A stretch of DNA of 64,000 nucleotides from Streptomyces fuscichromogenes (GTDB taxonomy: Bacteria > Actinomycetota > Actinomycetes > Streptomycetales > Streptomycetaceae), in NCBI RefSeq assembly GCF_014645815.1, contig NZ_BMML01000002.1, positions 62,001 through 126,000 on the forward strand, in the 5' to 3' direction. Below the pieces are notes generated by a model. The model saw only the letters and a program-made list of their open reading frames with translations. It was not told where the DNA came from and did no database searches. This document shows positions 57,772-64,000 of this stretch, one piece after another; within the stretch, counting starts at the first letter, position 1; every line of letters begins with the position of its first letter. The position numbers and the translations under genes are program-made.

Positions 57772-59421
57772 ATGGCCGCCGAAGGACGCACCGTTGCCGA
57801 AGCCGTCGCCGCCCGGTGGGGCGACCACCGGCCGGGACTGTGGTTCGAGGAGCAGGTGCTGACGCACCACGAGGTGGCCGGCGGGGCGGCCGAGCGGGCG
57901 GCTCTGCTGGGGGAGCTGCTGCCTTCCGGTGCCGTGCCGCATGTCGGTGTTCTCCTCGACAACACCCCGGAGTTCCCGCTCTGGCTGGGGGCCGCCGCGC
58001 TCGCCGGTGCCGCCGTCGCCGGGGTCAATCCGACCCGGCGGGGGGCCGAGCTGGCGCGGGACATCCTGCACACCGAGTGCCCGGTCCTCGTCACCGAGCG
58101 GGCCCACCTTCCGCTGCTCGCCGGGCTGGAGCTGCCCGGTGTCCGTGTGCTCGTCACCGACGACCCGGCGTACCACGACATCCTCTCCCCCTACCTCGGC
58201 GCCTTCCCGGACGCCTTCCGGGCCACCCCCCGGGACCGGATGCTGCTCTACTTCACGTCCGGCTCCACCGGCGCCCCCAAGGCCGCGCTCTGTTCGCAGG
58301 GTCGGCTGGCGGCGGCCGGGTGGTCGCTGGTGAAGCAGTTCGGGGTCGGCCCCGACGACGTGCACTACGTCTGCATGCCGATGTTCCACGGCAACGCCGT
58401 GATCGCCGACTGGGCGCCCGCCCTGGTGGCGGGCGCCGGGGTGGCGTTGCGCCGGCGGTTCTCGGCGTCCGGGTTCCTGGGCGACGTGCGCCGCTACCGG
58501 GCCACCTACTTCACCTACGTCGGCCGGGCCGTGAGTTACGTCCTGGCCACCGAACCGCGCCCCGACGACCGGGACAACCCGCTGCGGCTCGGGTTCGGCA
58601 CGGAGGCCGGGGCCGTGGACGCGGCGGCCTTCGAGGAGCGGTTCGGGGTGCGGCTGGTGGAGGGGTACGGGTCCTCGGAGGGCGGGGCGGCGATCCAGTG
58701 GTCGCCGGGGACGCCGGCCGGGGCGGTCGGCCGGGCCGGGCCGGGGCTCGCGGTGCTCGACCAGGAGTCGGGCCAGGAGTGCCCGCCCGCCGTCTTCGAC
58801 TCCGGGGGGCGGCTGCTGAACGGGGAGCAGGCGATAGGGGAGCTGGTGAACCGGGCGCCGAATCCCTTCGAGGGGTACTGGCGGAACACGGCGGCGGAGG
58901 CCGAGCGGCGCCGGGGCGGGTGGTACTGGACCGGGGATCTCTTCTACCGGGACGGGGCGGGATACCTGTACTTCGCGGGGCGCACCGACGACCGGATCCG
59001 GGTCGACGGGGAGAACCTGGCCGCCGCGATGATCGAGAACATCGTGGCCCGGTACGAGGGCGCGGAGGCCGTCGCCGTGTACGGGGTGCCGGATCCGGTG
59101 ACCGGGGACCAGGTGATGGCGACCGTCGCCGGGCGGTTCGAGCCACTGGACTTCGCCGAGTTCCTGCTGGCCCAGCCCGATCTGGGGACGAAGATGGCGC
59201 CCCGGTTCGTACGGGTGGTGGAGCGGATGCCGGTGACGGCGACCAACAAGATCCAGCGGGCGGCGCTGCGGCGGGAGGGGGTGCGGTGCGCCGACCCGGT
59301 GTGGTGGCGGCCGCCGGGCGAGCAGACGTACCGCAGGCTGACCGCGGAGGACGCCGAGGCCGCGTCCCGGGACGACGGCGTCCTGCCCGGTCCCCGTCCT
59401 GGGGGACCCGCACCAGGGTGA
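57772..59421 (+). CDS. Acyl-CoA synthetase (AMP-dependent ligase, FadD-like)
   Basis: 549-aa adenylate-forming enzyme. P-loop LLYFTSGSTGAPKAALC (about 160-176), MPMFHGNAVIADWAPAL, LVEGYGSSEGGAAIQWSPG (core motif), YWTGDLFYRDGAGYLYFAGR then TDDRIRVDGENLA (hinge) and the C-terminal lysine in PVTATNKIQRAAL. It activates a carboxylic acid to acyl-CoA via acyl-AMP; the substrate is probably a fatty, steroid-side-chain or aromatic acid. ATG at 57772 gives the family N-terminus MAAEGRTVAEAVAARW and has no Shine-Dalgarno, in keeping with a leaderless mRNA. Confidence 0.88.
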   Translation: MAAEGRTVAEAVAARWGDHRPGLWFEEQVLTHHEVAGGAAERAALLGELLPSGAVPHVGVLLDNTPEFPLWLGAAALAGAAVAGVNPTRRGAELARDILHTECPVLVTERAHLPLLAGLELPGVRVLVTDDPAYHDILSPYLGAFPDAFRATPRDRMLLYFTSGSTGAPKAALCSQGRLAAAGWSLVKQFGVGPDDVHYVCMPMFHGNAVIADWAPALVAGAGVALRRRFSASGFLGDVRRYRATYFTYVGRAVSYVLATEPRPDDRDNPLRLGFGTEAGAVDAAAFEERFGVRLVEGYGSSEGGAAIQWSPGTPAGAVGRAGPGLAVLDQESGQECPPAVFDSGGRLLNGEQAIGELVNRAPNPFEGYWRNTAAEAERRRGGWYWTGDLFYRDGAGYLYFAGRTDDRIRVDGENLAAAMIENIVARYEGAEAVAVYGVPDPVTGDQVMATVAGRFEPLDFAEFLLAQPDLGTKMAPRFVRVVERMPVTATNKIQRAALRREGVRCADPVWWRPPGEQTYRRLTAEDAEAASRDDGVLPGPRPGGPAPG

Positions 59422-59425
59422 GGCC

Positions 59426-59462
59426 GAAAAAAATGACCTGGGGTGGTGAAGCCCCAGGTCAT
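59426..59462 (-). terminator. Intrinsic terminator of tRNA-Lys 2
   Basis: An 11-bp perfect stem (59433-59443 with 59452-59462) and 8-nt loop. On the minus strand it is followed by a run of seven T (59427-59433). It also separates the convergent acyl-CoA synthetase gene, whose stop is at 59421. Confidence 0.9.
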
Positions 59463-59468
59463 CGTAGG

Positions 59469-59542
59469 TGCGCCGCCAGGGACTCGAACCCCGGACCCGC
59501 TGATTAAGAGTCAGCTGCTCTAACCAACTGAGCTAGCGGCGC
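59469..59542 (-). tRNA. tRNA-Lys (CTT), copy 2
   Basis: 74 nt, base-for-base the same as 53495-53568, with anticodon CTT in loop CTCTTAA and no encoded CCA. It lies on the same strand as copy 1, about 6 kb away. Confidence 0.95.
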
Positions 59543-59643
59543 ATGACTCTCGCCGACCACGTGAACCGTCTTTCGACTGCTTCCCGCGGCTGGCGACGAA
59601 GAAAATACTACCTGGTCCGGCGGGGTGCTTCCGACCAGGCCCT

Positions 59644-59816
59644 GGGCCTGTCGTCACATTCCCGTCTGCCTGGCGACGCCATGCACGCACTCTCGCCGCA
59701 CCGGGCGCGGACCCGAGTACGTCCAGTACGCGGGTCCACGCCCGGCACACCGAGAGCACGCACCTGACGCCGCCAGGCCGCCCTTCGGGCGACGACGGGA
59801 ATGTGACGACAGGCCC
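59644..59816. repeat. 173-bp long palindromic element (MITE- or hairpin-like)
   Basis: A 23-bp perfect inverted repeat (59644-59666 with 59794-59816) forms the ends. Inside, the arms continue to match imperfectly (GCCTGGCGacGcC with its partner, GCACTCTCG / CGAGAGC, GCGGACCCG / CGGGTCC) up to a small GTAC-GTCCA-GTAC loop near 59720. A CGCCC-TTC-GGGCG mini-hairpin interrupts the right arm. The right end coincides with the last base of the IclR stop codon. It could be a MITE, a terminator or a structured RNA. Confidence 0.75.
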
Positions 59817-60574
59817 TAGATGGCGAGGGACAGGAGTACCGGGGCCGCGCTGCGGTTCAGGGTCTCGGCCGCCTGGCGGAGCCGGTGCGCGTGCTCGACC
59901 GGCAGGGACAGTGCCAGGCAGCCCACCGCCGAGCCGGCGGTGATCGGCACCGCCGCGCACACCGTGCCGATCGCGTACTCCTGGAGGTCCAGGACGGGGA
60001 CCGTCGGCGGCTGTGCCGCCAGCCGGGACAGCAGCAGCTTGTCGCTGGTGATGGTGCGCGAGGTGAGGCGGGCCATCTTGTGCCGGGAGAGGTGGTCCCG
60101 GCGGGCGTTGTGGTCGAGCTGGGTGAGCAGGCTCTTGCCGATCGCGGTGGCGTGCGCGGAGGAGCGGAAGTCCACCCACTCGTTGACCGCGGGGGTGGTC
60201 GGGCCGGCCGCGTACTGGCCGATCCGTACCTCGCCGTCGACGTACCGGCTCAGATAGACGGCGGCCCCGACCGAGTCCCGCAGCCGGTCGAGGACCTGCT
60301 GGAGCTGCTCGCCGAGGGCCTGCTCCCGCCCGTGCGCGGAGCCCAGCCGGCGCAGGGTCTCGCCGGTCACGTACGCGCCGTCGGCGACCTGCTCGACGTA
60401 GCCCTCGCGGCGCAGCATGCGCAGCAGCGTGGTCAGCCGGTCGGGGTCCAGGCCGGTGCGGCGGGCCAGTTCGGTGTCGGTGACGCCACTGGGGTGCCCT
60501 GCCACCGTCTCCAGGACCCGCAGGGCGTCCTGGGCGGAGTGGTACGGGGCGGTCGGCTCGTGCATCAGCGCCAC
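59816..60574 (-). CDS. IclR-family regulator
   Basis: 252-aa regulator. N-terminal winged HTH (ALRVLETVAGHPSGVTDTEL, LDPDRLTTLLRMLRREGYVE) and an IclR effector domain (GAAVYLSRYVDGEVRIGQYA, HATAIGKSLLTQL, AIGTVCAAVPITAGSAVGCL, ALSLPV). GTG at 60574 is chosen because AGGGGG lies 6 bp upstream; the longer frame lacks bias. It lies upstream of and in the same direction as none of its neighbours' operons, with the ehu transporter on the same strand to the right. A role in ectoine or acid catabolism is possible but not shown. Confidence 0.88.
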   Translation of the reverse strand: MALMHEPTAPYHSAQDALRVLETVAGHPSGVTDTELARRTGLDPDRLTTLLRMLRREGYVEQVADGAYVTGETLRRLGSAHGREQALGEQLQQVLDRLRDSVGAAVYLSRYVDGEVRIGQYAAGPTTPAVNEWVDFRSSAHATAIGKSLLTQLDHNARRDHLSRHKMARLTSRTITSDKLLLSRLAAQPPTVPVLDLQEYAIGTVCAAVPITAGSAVGCLALSLPVEHAHRLRQAAETLNRSAAPVLLSLAI

Positions 60575-60857
60575 GGTGGTCCCCCTGCGCTCGCTCGGCG
60601 GTACTGCTTCGGCAGCACTGCTTGGGCCGCGATCCGGACAACGGATCCACTCCACGATAACGGGCAAGCAGGGGAAACGGAGGGGGTGTTGGCGAGATTC
60701 CGGCCCTCCCAGCTGCGACAGAGACCCTCTGGCATATGCCATGGGAATGACCCGGGCTGCGGACCTCGGGTGATCGAGCGTTCACTTCCTGTAGTCGGGC
60801 CGGTGTGCGGGGAAACTTTTACGGCGCCCACGCTGGAAACATCCACGGCACGGACGC
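60575..60857. other. Spacer between ehuA and the IclR gene
   Basis: 283 bp without a gene. The right part (60780-60850) follows the ehuA stop. The IclR promoter should lie near 60600-60700; no clear operator or terminator was seen. Confidence 0.35.
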
Positions 60858-61640
60858 CTACAGCACCGCGCCGAGGAACTCCCGGGTCCGCTCGTGCTCG
60901 GGCTCGCCGAAGATGCGCTCCGGCGGGCCCGCCTCGATGACCCGGCCCGAGTCGAACATCAGGACCTGGTCGGAGATGTCCCGGGCGAAGTTCATCTCGT
61001 GGGTCACGCACACCATGGTGATGTCGGTGGTGCGGGCGATGTCCCTGAGCAGGTCGAGGACGCCCGCGACCAGCTCCGGGTCGAGCGCGGAGGTCACCTC
61101 GTCCAGGAGCAGCACCTTGGGCCGCATGGCCAGCGCCCGCGCGACGGCGACCCGCTGCTGCTGGCCGCCGGAGAGCCGGGTCGGCCGCTCGTCGGCCTTG
61201 TCGGCGAGGCCCACCAGGTCGAGCAGCTCCCGGCCGCGCGCCTCCGCCTCGTCCTTCGGCAGGCCGAGCACGGTCACCGGGGCCTCGGTGATGTTGCGCA
61301 GCACGCTCATGTTCGGGAACAGGTTGAACTGCTGGAACACCATCCCGATCTGCTTGCGGACCTCCCGCAGCTCCTTCTCCGACGCCGGGAAGAGCCGCTG
61401 CCCGTCGACGGTGATGGTGCCGGAGTCCGGCTCGGTCAGGGTCATCAGCAGCCGCAGGATCGTGGTCTTGCCGGAGCCTGAGGGCCCGATCAGGGTGACG
61501 TGCCGGCCCGTCCGCACGGTGAGGTCGAGCCCGTCGAGGACGGTGTTGTCCCCGAACCGCTTGGTCACCCCCTCGATGCGGATCAGTTCGTCGGACGTCG
61601 TACCGGACGTACTGGGCTGCTTGCTGGTCTCAACGGACAA
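60858..61640 (-). CDS. ehuA: EhuA-like ABC transporter ATPase
   Basis: 260-aa polar-amino-acid-type ABC ATPase. Walker A GPSGSGKTT (about 52-60), Q-loop MVFQQFNLFPNMS, signature LSGGQQQRVAVARALA, Walker B VLLLDEVTSALDPE and the switch His in VCVTHEM. The start appears to be TTG at 61640 with GGAG 7 bp upstream, overlapping the end of ehuD by 11 bp. It powers the importer encoded by ehuBCD, probably for ectoine/hydroxyectoine. Confidence 0.82.
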   Translation of the reverse strand: MSVETSKQPSTSGTTSDELIRIEGVTKRFGDNTVLDGLDLTVRTGRHVTLIGPSGSGKTTILRLLMTLTEPDSGTITVDGQRLFPASEKELREVRKQIGMVFQQFNLFPNMSVLRNITEAPVTVLGLPKDEAEARGRELLDLVGLADKADERPTRLSGGQQQRVAVARALAMRPKVLLLDEVTSALDPELVAGVLDLLRDIARTTDITMVCVTHEMNFARDISDQVLMFDSGRVIEAGPPERIFGEPEHERTREFLGAVL

Positions 61641-62280
61641 GGCGACGCTCCAGGGTGCGCAGGAGAACGGAGGCGAGGTAGGAGACGACGATGAAGGCGA
61701 CGCCGATCACCGTCACCGGCTCGGTGAACCGGAAGTGCTGCTGGGAGAAGAGGCGGGCCTGGCCGAGCATCTCCAGCACGGTGATCGACATCAGGACCGG
61801 CGTGTCCTTGAGCATCGAGATCACGTAGTTGCCGAGCGGCGGCACGACCCGGCGCACCGCCTGCGGCAGGATGACCGCGCACCAGGTCCGCCGGGCCGGC
61901 AGGCTGAGCGCGGTGGCCGCCTCCCACTGCCCCACCGGCACCGCCTCGATACCGGCCCGGTAGACCTGCATGGTGTACGTCGAGTAGTGCAGACCGATCG
62001 CGAGGACCCCGGTGGTCAGCGCGGAGAAGGCCAGCCCCCACTCGGGAAGCACGTAGAAGAGGAAGAACAGCTGCACCAGCAACGGGGTGTTGCGCACGAA
62101 CTCGGTCACCACTCCGACCGGCCAGCGCACCCACCTCGTCGGTGTCCGCATCAGCAGCGTCCACACCAGCCCCAGCGAGAACGAGATCAGCGAACCGAGG
62201 GCCAGCGCCTGGAGGGTGACCACCAGGCCGTCCCGGAAGTGCGGCAGGAACGCGCTCACGGCACTCCAGTCCCACGTCAT
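61630..62280 (-). CDS. ehuD: EhuD-like ABC permease
   Basis: 216-aa integral membrane permease of the His/Glu/Gln/ectoine transporter family. About five hydrophobic helices; the EAA loop reads EAVPVGQWEAATALSLPARR then TWCAVILPQAVRRVVPPLGN. Its ATG overlaps the ehuC stop (ATGA). It forms a heterodimeric channel with EhuC. Confidence 0.82.
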   Translation of the reverse strand: MTWDWSAVSAFLPHFRDGLVVTLQALALGSLISFSLGLVWTLLMRTPTRWVRWPVGVVTEFVRNTPLLVQLFFLFYVLPEWGLAFSALTTGVLAIGLHYSTYTMQVYRAGIEAVPVGQWEAATALSLPARRTWCAVILPQAVRRVVPPLGNYVISMLKDTPVLMSITVLEMLGQARLFSQQHFRFTEPVTVIGVAFIVVSYLASVLLRTLERRLVR

Positions 62281-62930
62281 GCGACACCCCCGAGCCCGGC
62301 CTTCAGCCGCCGTTCCAGACCGCGCATCAGCCGGGTGATGACGAACGCGATCACGAAGTAGACGACCAGCAGATACGTGTAGATGTGCGCGCTCTCCTGC
62401 AGTGCCAGCCGCACCAGGTTCCCGCTGAACGCCAGGTCACCCATGCCGGTGACGGACACCAGGGCGGTGCCCTTGAGCAGTTCCACGAGCAGGTTGCAGT
62501 AGGACGGGATCATCTCCGGCACCGCCTGCGGCAGCAGGATCAGCCGCAGCCGCTGTCCGGGCGTGAAGCCGAGCGCGACACCGCCCTCCCGCTGCGCCGG
62601 GTCGACCGCGCCCAGCGCCCCGCGCACGATCTCCGCGCCGTACGCGCCGTACGTCAGCCCGAGCGCCAGGGTGCCCGCCCACAGCGGCACCAGCTGCCAG
62701 CCGAGGGCGACCGGCAGCACGAAGAACACCCAGAAGATCATCACCAGCGCCGAGGTGCCACGGAACACCTCGGTGTAGAGACCGGCGAGGAACCGGACGG
62801 ACCAGTGCCGGCTCGTCCGGGCCACCCCCACCACCAGGGCCACGGCCGTCATCAGCAGCCCGCTGAGCACCAGCAGCTGGATCGTGGTCCAGGCGCCCCT
62901 GAGTACGAGGTCCCACAGTCCCGGGGTCAT
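62277..62930 (-). CDS. ehuC: EhuC-like ABC permease
   Basis: 217-aa membrane permease with about five helices. Its EAA loop is GAVDPAQREGGVALGFTPGQ then RLRLILLPQAVPEMIPSYCN. The ATG at 62930 overlaps the ehuB stop (ATGA). It begins MTPGLWDLVLRGAWTTIQLL, the usual start of this permease class. Confidence 0.82.
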   Translation of the reverse strand: MTPGLWDLVLRGAWTTIQLLVLSGLLMTAVALVVGVARTSRHWSVRFLAGLYTEVFRGTSALVMIFWVFFVLPVALGWQLVPLWAGTLALGLTYGAYGAEIVRGALGAVDPAQREGGVALGFTPGQRLRLILLPQAVPEMIPSYCNLLVELLKGTALVSVTGMGDLAFSGNLVRLALQESAHIYTYLLVVYFVIAFVITRLMRGLERRLKAGLGGVA

Positions 62931-63856
62931 CCGTTCCGCCCTCCCCCGCACAGCTCCTTCGCCGTCAGGTCGGTCATCTCGGCCTCGGTGAAGCCGAACG
63001 GCCGCAGGATCCGGAACAGTTCGCCGCTCCTCTTCAGCTTGCGCAGCTCCACGTCGAACGCGTCCCGCAGCCTCGTCTCCGCCGACCGGAACGCGAACGC
63101 GCCCCCGTCCACGTGCGGCCTGCCGTCCACCAGCGGCGTGAACGCCCTGGTCGCCTCGGCCTTCGCCGACTTCCTGACGACCGCACGCGTGGTGAGCGCC
63201 GTACCGGCGAACACGTCGACCCGCCCCGCCTCCACCGCGTTCAGCCCGGCGACCTGGTCGGGGACGATCAGGATGTCGCTCTCCTTGTAACCGGCCTCGA
63301 CGGCGTACTGGATCTCGGCGTAGCCCGTCCCGGTGGCGAACCTCGCCTTCTTCCGGACCACGTCCTCGTAGTCGTGCAGCCCCTTGGGGTTCCCCTTCCG
63401 CACGATGAACGAGTCGAGCATCTGGTAGTCCGGATCCGCGAAGATCACCTGCTCGCACCGTTCCGGGTTGACGTACATCCCGGCGGCCACGACATCGAAC
63501 TGCTGCGAGTTCAGCCCGGGTATCAGCGAACCGAACTCCGTCGGCACCGGCTGCACCCGGTCCACCCCGAGCCGCTTGAAGACCGCCTTCGCCAGCTCCG
63601 GCGCCTCGCCGGTCAGATGGCCGTCCTCGTCGATGTACCCGAAGGGGATCTCGCCGGCGATGCCGAGCCGTACGACACCCTGGGCGCGCAGCCGTTGCAG
63701 CAGATCACCGCCGTCGGCGCCGGCCGCGGTGGCCACGCGGGTACAGCCGGTGGCGGCCAGCGCGCCGACCGCCGCGGCACCCGCGAGCACCGCCCGCCGG
63801 GTGTGTCTGGATTCCTGCCCTGACGTGTCTGTGTCGTTCCGGAGTGGTCGAGCCAT
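62927..63856 (-). CDS. ehuB: EhuB-like substrate-binding lipoprotein
   Basis: 309-aa solute-binding protein and first gene of the operon. A Tat-like signal (HTRRAVLAGAAAVGALAATG) ends in the lipobox ATGC, so it would be lipid-anchored. The two-lobed PBP fold shows VVRLGIAGEIPFGYIDEDGH then LTGEAPELAKAVFKRLGVD, and FGSLIPGLNSQQFDVVAAGM then YVNPERCEQVIFADP, which closely fits ectoine/hydroxyectoine-binding EhuB. The ligand is inferred. With ehuC, ehuD and ehuA it makes a complete osmolyte/compatible-solute importer. Confidence 0.85.
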   Translation of the reverse strand: MARPLRNDTDTSGQESRHTRRAVLAGAAAVGALAATGCTRVATAAGADGGDLLQRLRAQGVVRLGIAGEIPFGYIDEDGHLTGEAPELAKAVFKRLGVDRVQPVPTEFGSLIPGLNSQQFDVVAAGMYVNPERCEQVIFADPDYQMLDSFIVRKGNPKGLHDYEDVVRKKARFATGTGYAEIQYAVEAGYKESDILIVPDQVAGLNAVEAGRVDVFAGTALTTRAVVRKSAKAEATRAFTPLVDGRPHVDGGAFAFRSAETRLRDAFDVELRKLKRSGELFRILRPFGFTEAEMTDLTAKELCGGGRNG

Positions 63857-63919
63857 GGCGGCGCGGCTACCCGAGCTCGATCGACTTATGCGCCACGGCG
63901 GGCGGCCGCTTGCGAAGGT

Positions 63920-64000
63920 TCAGTGCCCCGGCACGTATCCGCGCTTCTTGTCGACCACGTTCAGCAGGGACCTGCCCGCCGCCCACCGCTCGTACAGCGC
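63920..64000 (-). CDS. Partial CDS, C-terminal tail of an unidentified protein
   Basis: The last 26 codons of a gene that continues beyond the window, ending at TGA 63920-63922. The tail contains RWAAGRSLLNVVDKKRGYVP followed by GH. It lies 63 bp upstream of ehuB on the same strand, so it may be co-transcribed with the importer. I do not recognise the family from this fragment. Confidence 0.6.
   Translation of the reverse strand, partial: ALYERWAAGRSLLNVVDKKRGYVPGH

Noticed and set aside
53495..59542. tRNA-Lys copies as attachment sites of an integrative element
   Set aside because: Both copies are complete, each has its own terminator, and no integrase or replication gene lies between them.

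Overview
The window reads as chromosome of a Streptomyces. It is very GC-rich, third codon positions are G/C-biased, GTG starts and overlapping stop/start pairs are common, and the gene content is typical of the genus: DUF397/XRE pairs, class E and F sortases, a DasR-type site before a chitin-active LPMO, and the cslA-glxA-cslZ glycan locus known from S. coelicolor and S. lividans. Species cannot be told from the sequence alone.

Layout. 1-10.2 kb holds accessory chromosomal genes: an NmrA-like SDR under a HxlR-type operator, a serine hydrolase, an HTH/Clp_N protein with twin operators and a leaderless promoter, a secreted amidase, two paralogous small secreted proteins on either side of a Ser/Thr kinase, and a GNAT. 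10.2-28 kb looks like an island. It starts near a decayed, frameshifted fragment and is visibly less GC-rich in places. It has two notable blocks. (i) 10.69-18.86 kb is a tightly overlapping operon: XRE regulator, PASANT-type flavoprotein, archaeal-type methionine adenosyltransferase, APH-like kinase, histidine phosphatase, extra seryl-tRNA synthetase, GT4 glycosyltransferase, and a stand-alone protein resembling the alanyl-tRNA synthetase core. It looks like an undescribed tRNA- and SAM-linked specialised-metabolite pathway. (ii) 22.09-27.83 kb is a winged-helix/zinc-ribbon protein, a ParB-like protein, an SNF2 helicase, a Vsr-type nuclease and a C5-cytosine methyltransferase. It looks like a non-canonical restriction-modification or defence module. 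Between the two lie the DUF397/XRE/ATPase regulatory trio and a further XRE protein.

28-47 kb: SEC-C protein, DUF1905, GH30 hydrolase, class E sortase, a frameshifted glycosyltransferase, a nucleotidyltransferase, an MFS/HxlR pair with twin operators, an FAA hydrolase, a UPF0303/oxidoreductase pair divergent from a ROK repressor with a clear operator, an XRE/hydrolase pair, a DUF4232 lipoprotein, an LARTG-anchored surface protein (possible class E sortase substrate), a HAD phosphatase, and a surface protein with its class F sortase.

47-57 kb: cell-surface glycan genes (cslZ-like GH6, AbfB-like protein, glxA, cslA), a tRNA-Lys, an NlpC/P60-PGBD protein, an SPFH protein and an LPMO. 57-64 kb: DUF3592, acyl-CoA synthetase, a second identical tRNA-Lys, a ~173-bp palindromic element, an IclR regulator and an ectoine-type ABC importer (ehuBCDA), with the tail of one further gene at the edge. 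All calls come from reading the sequence; no database search was run.
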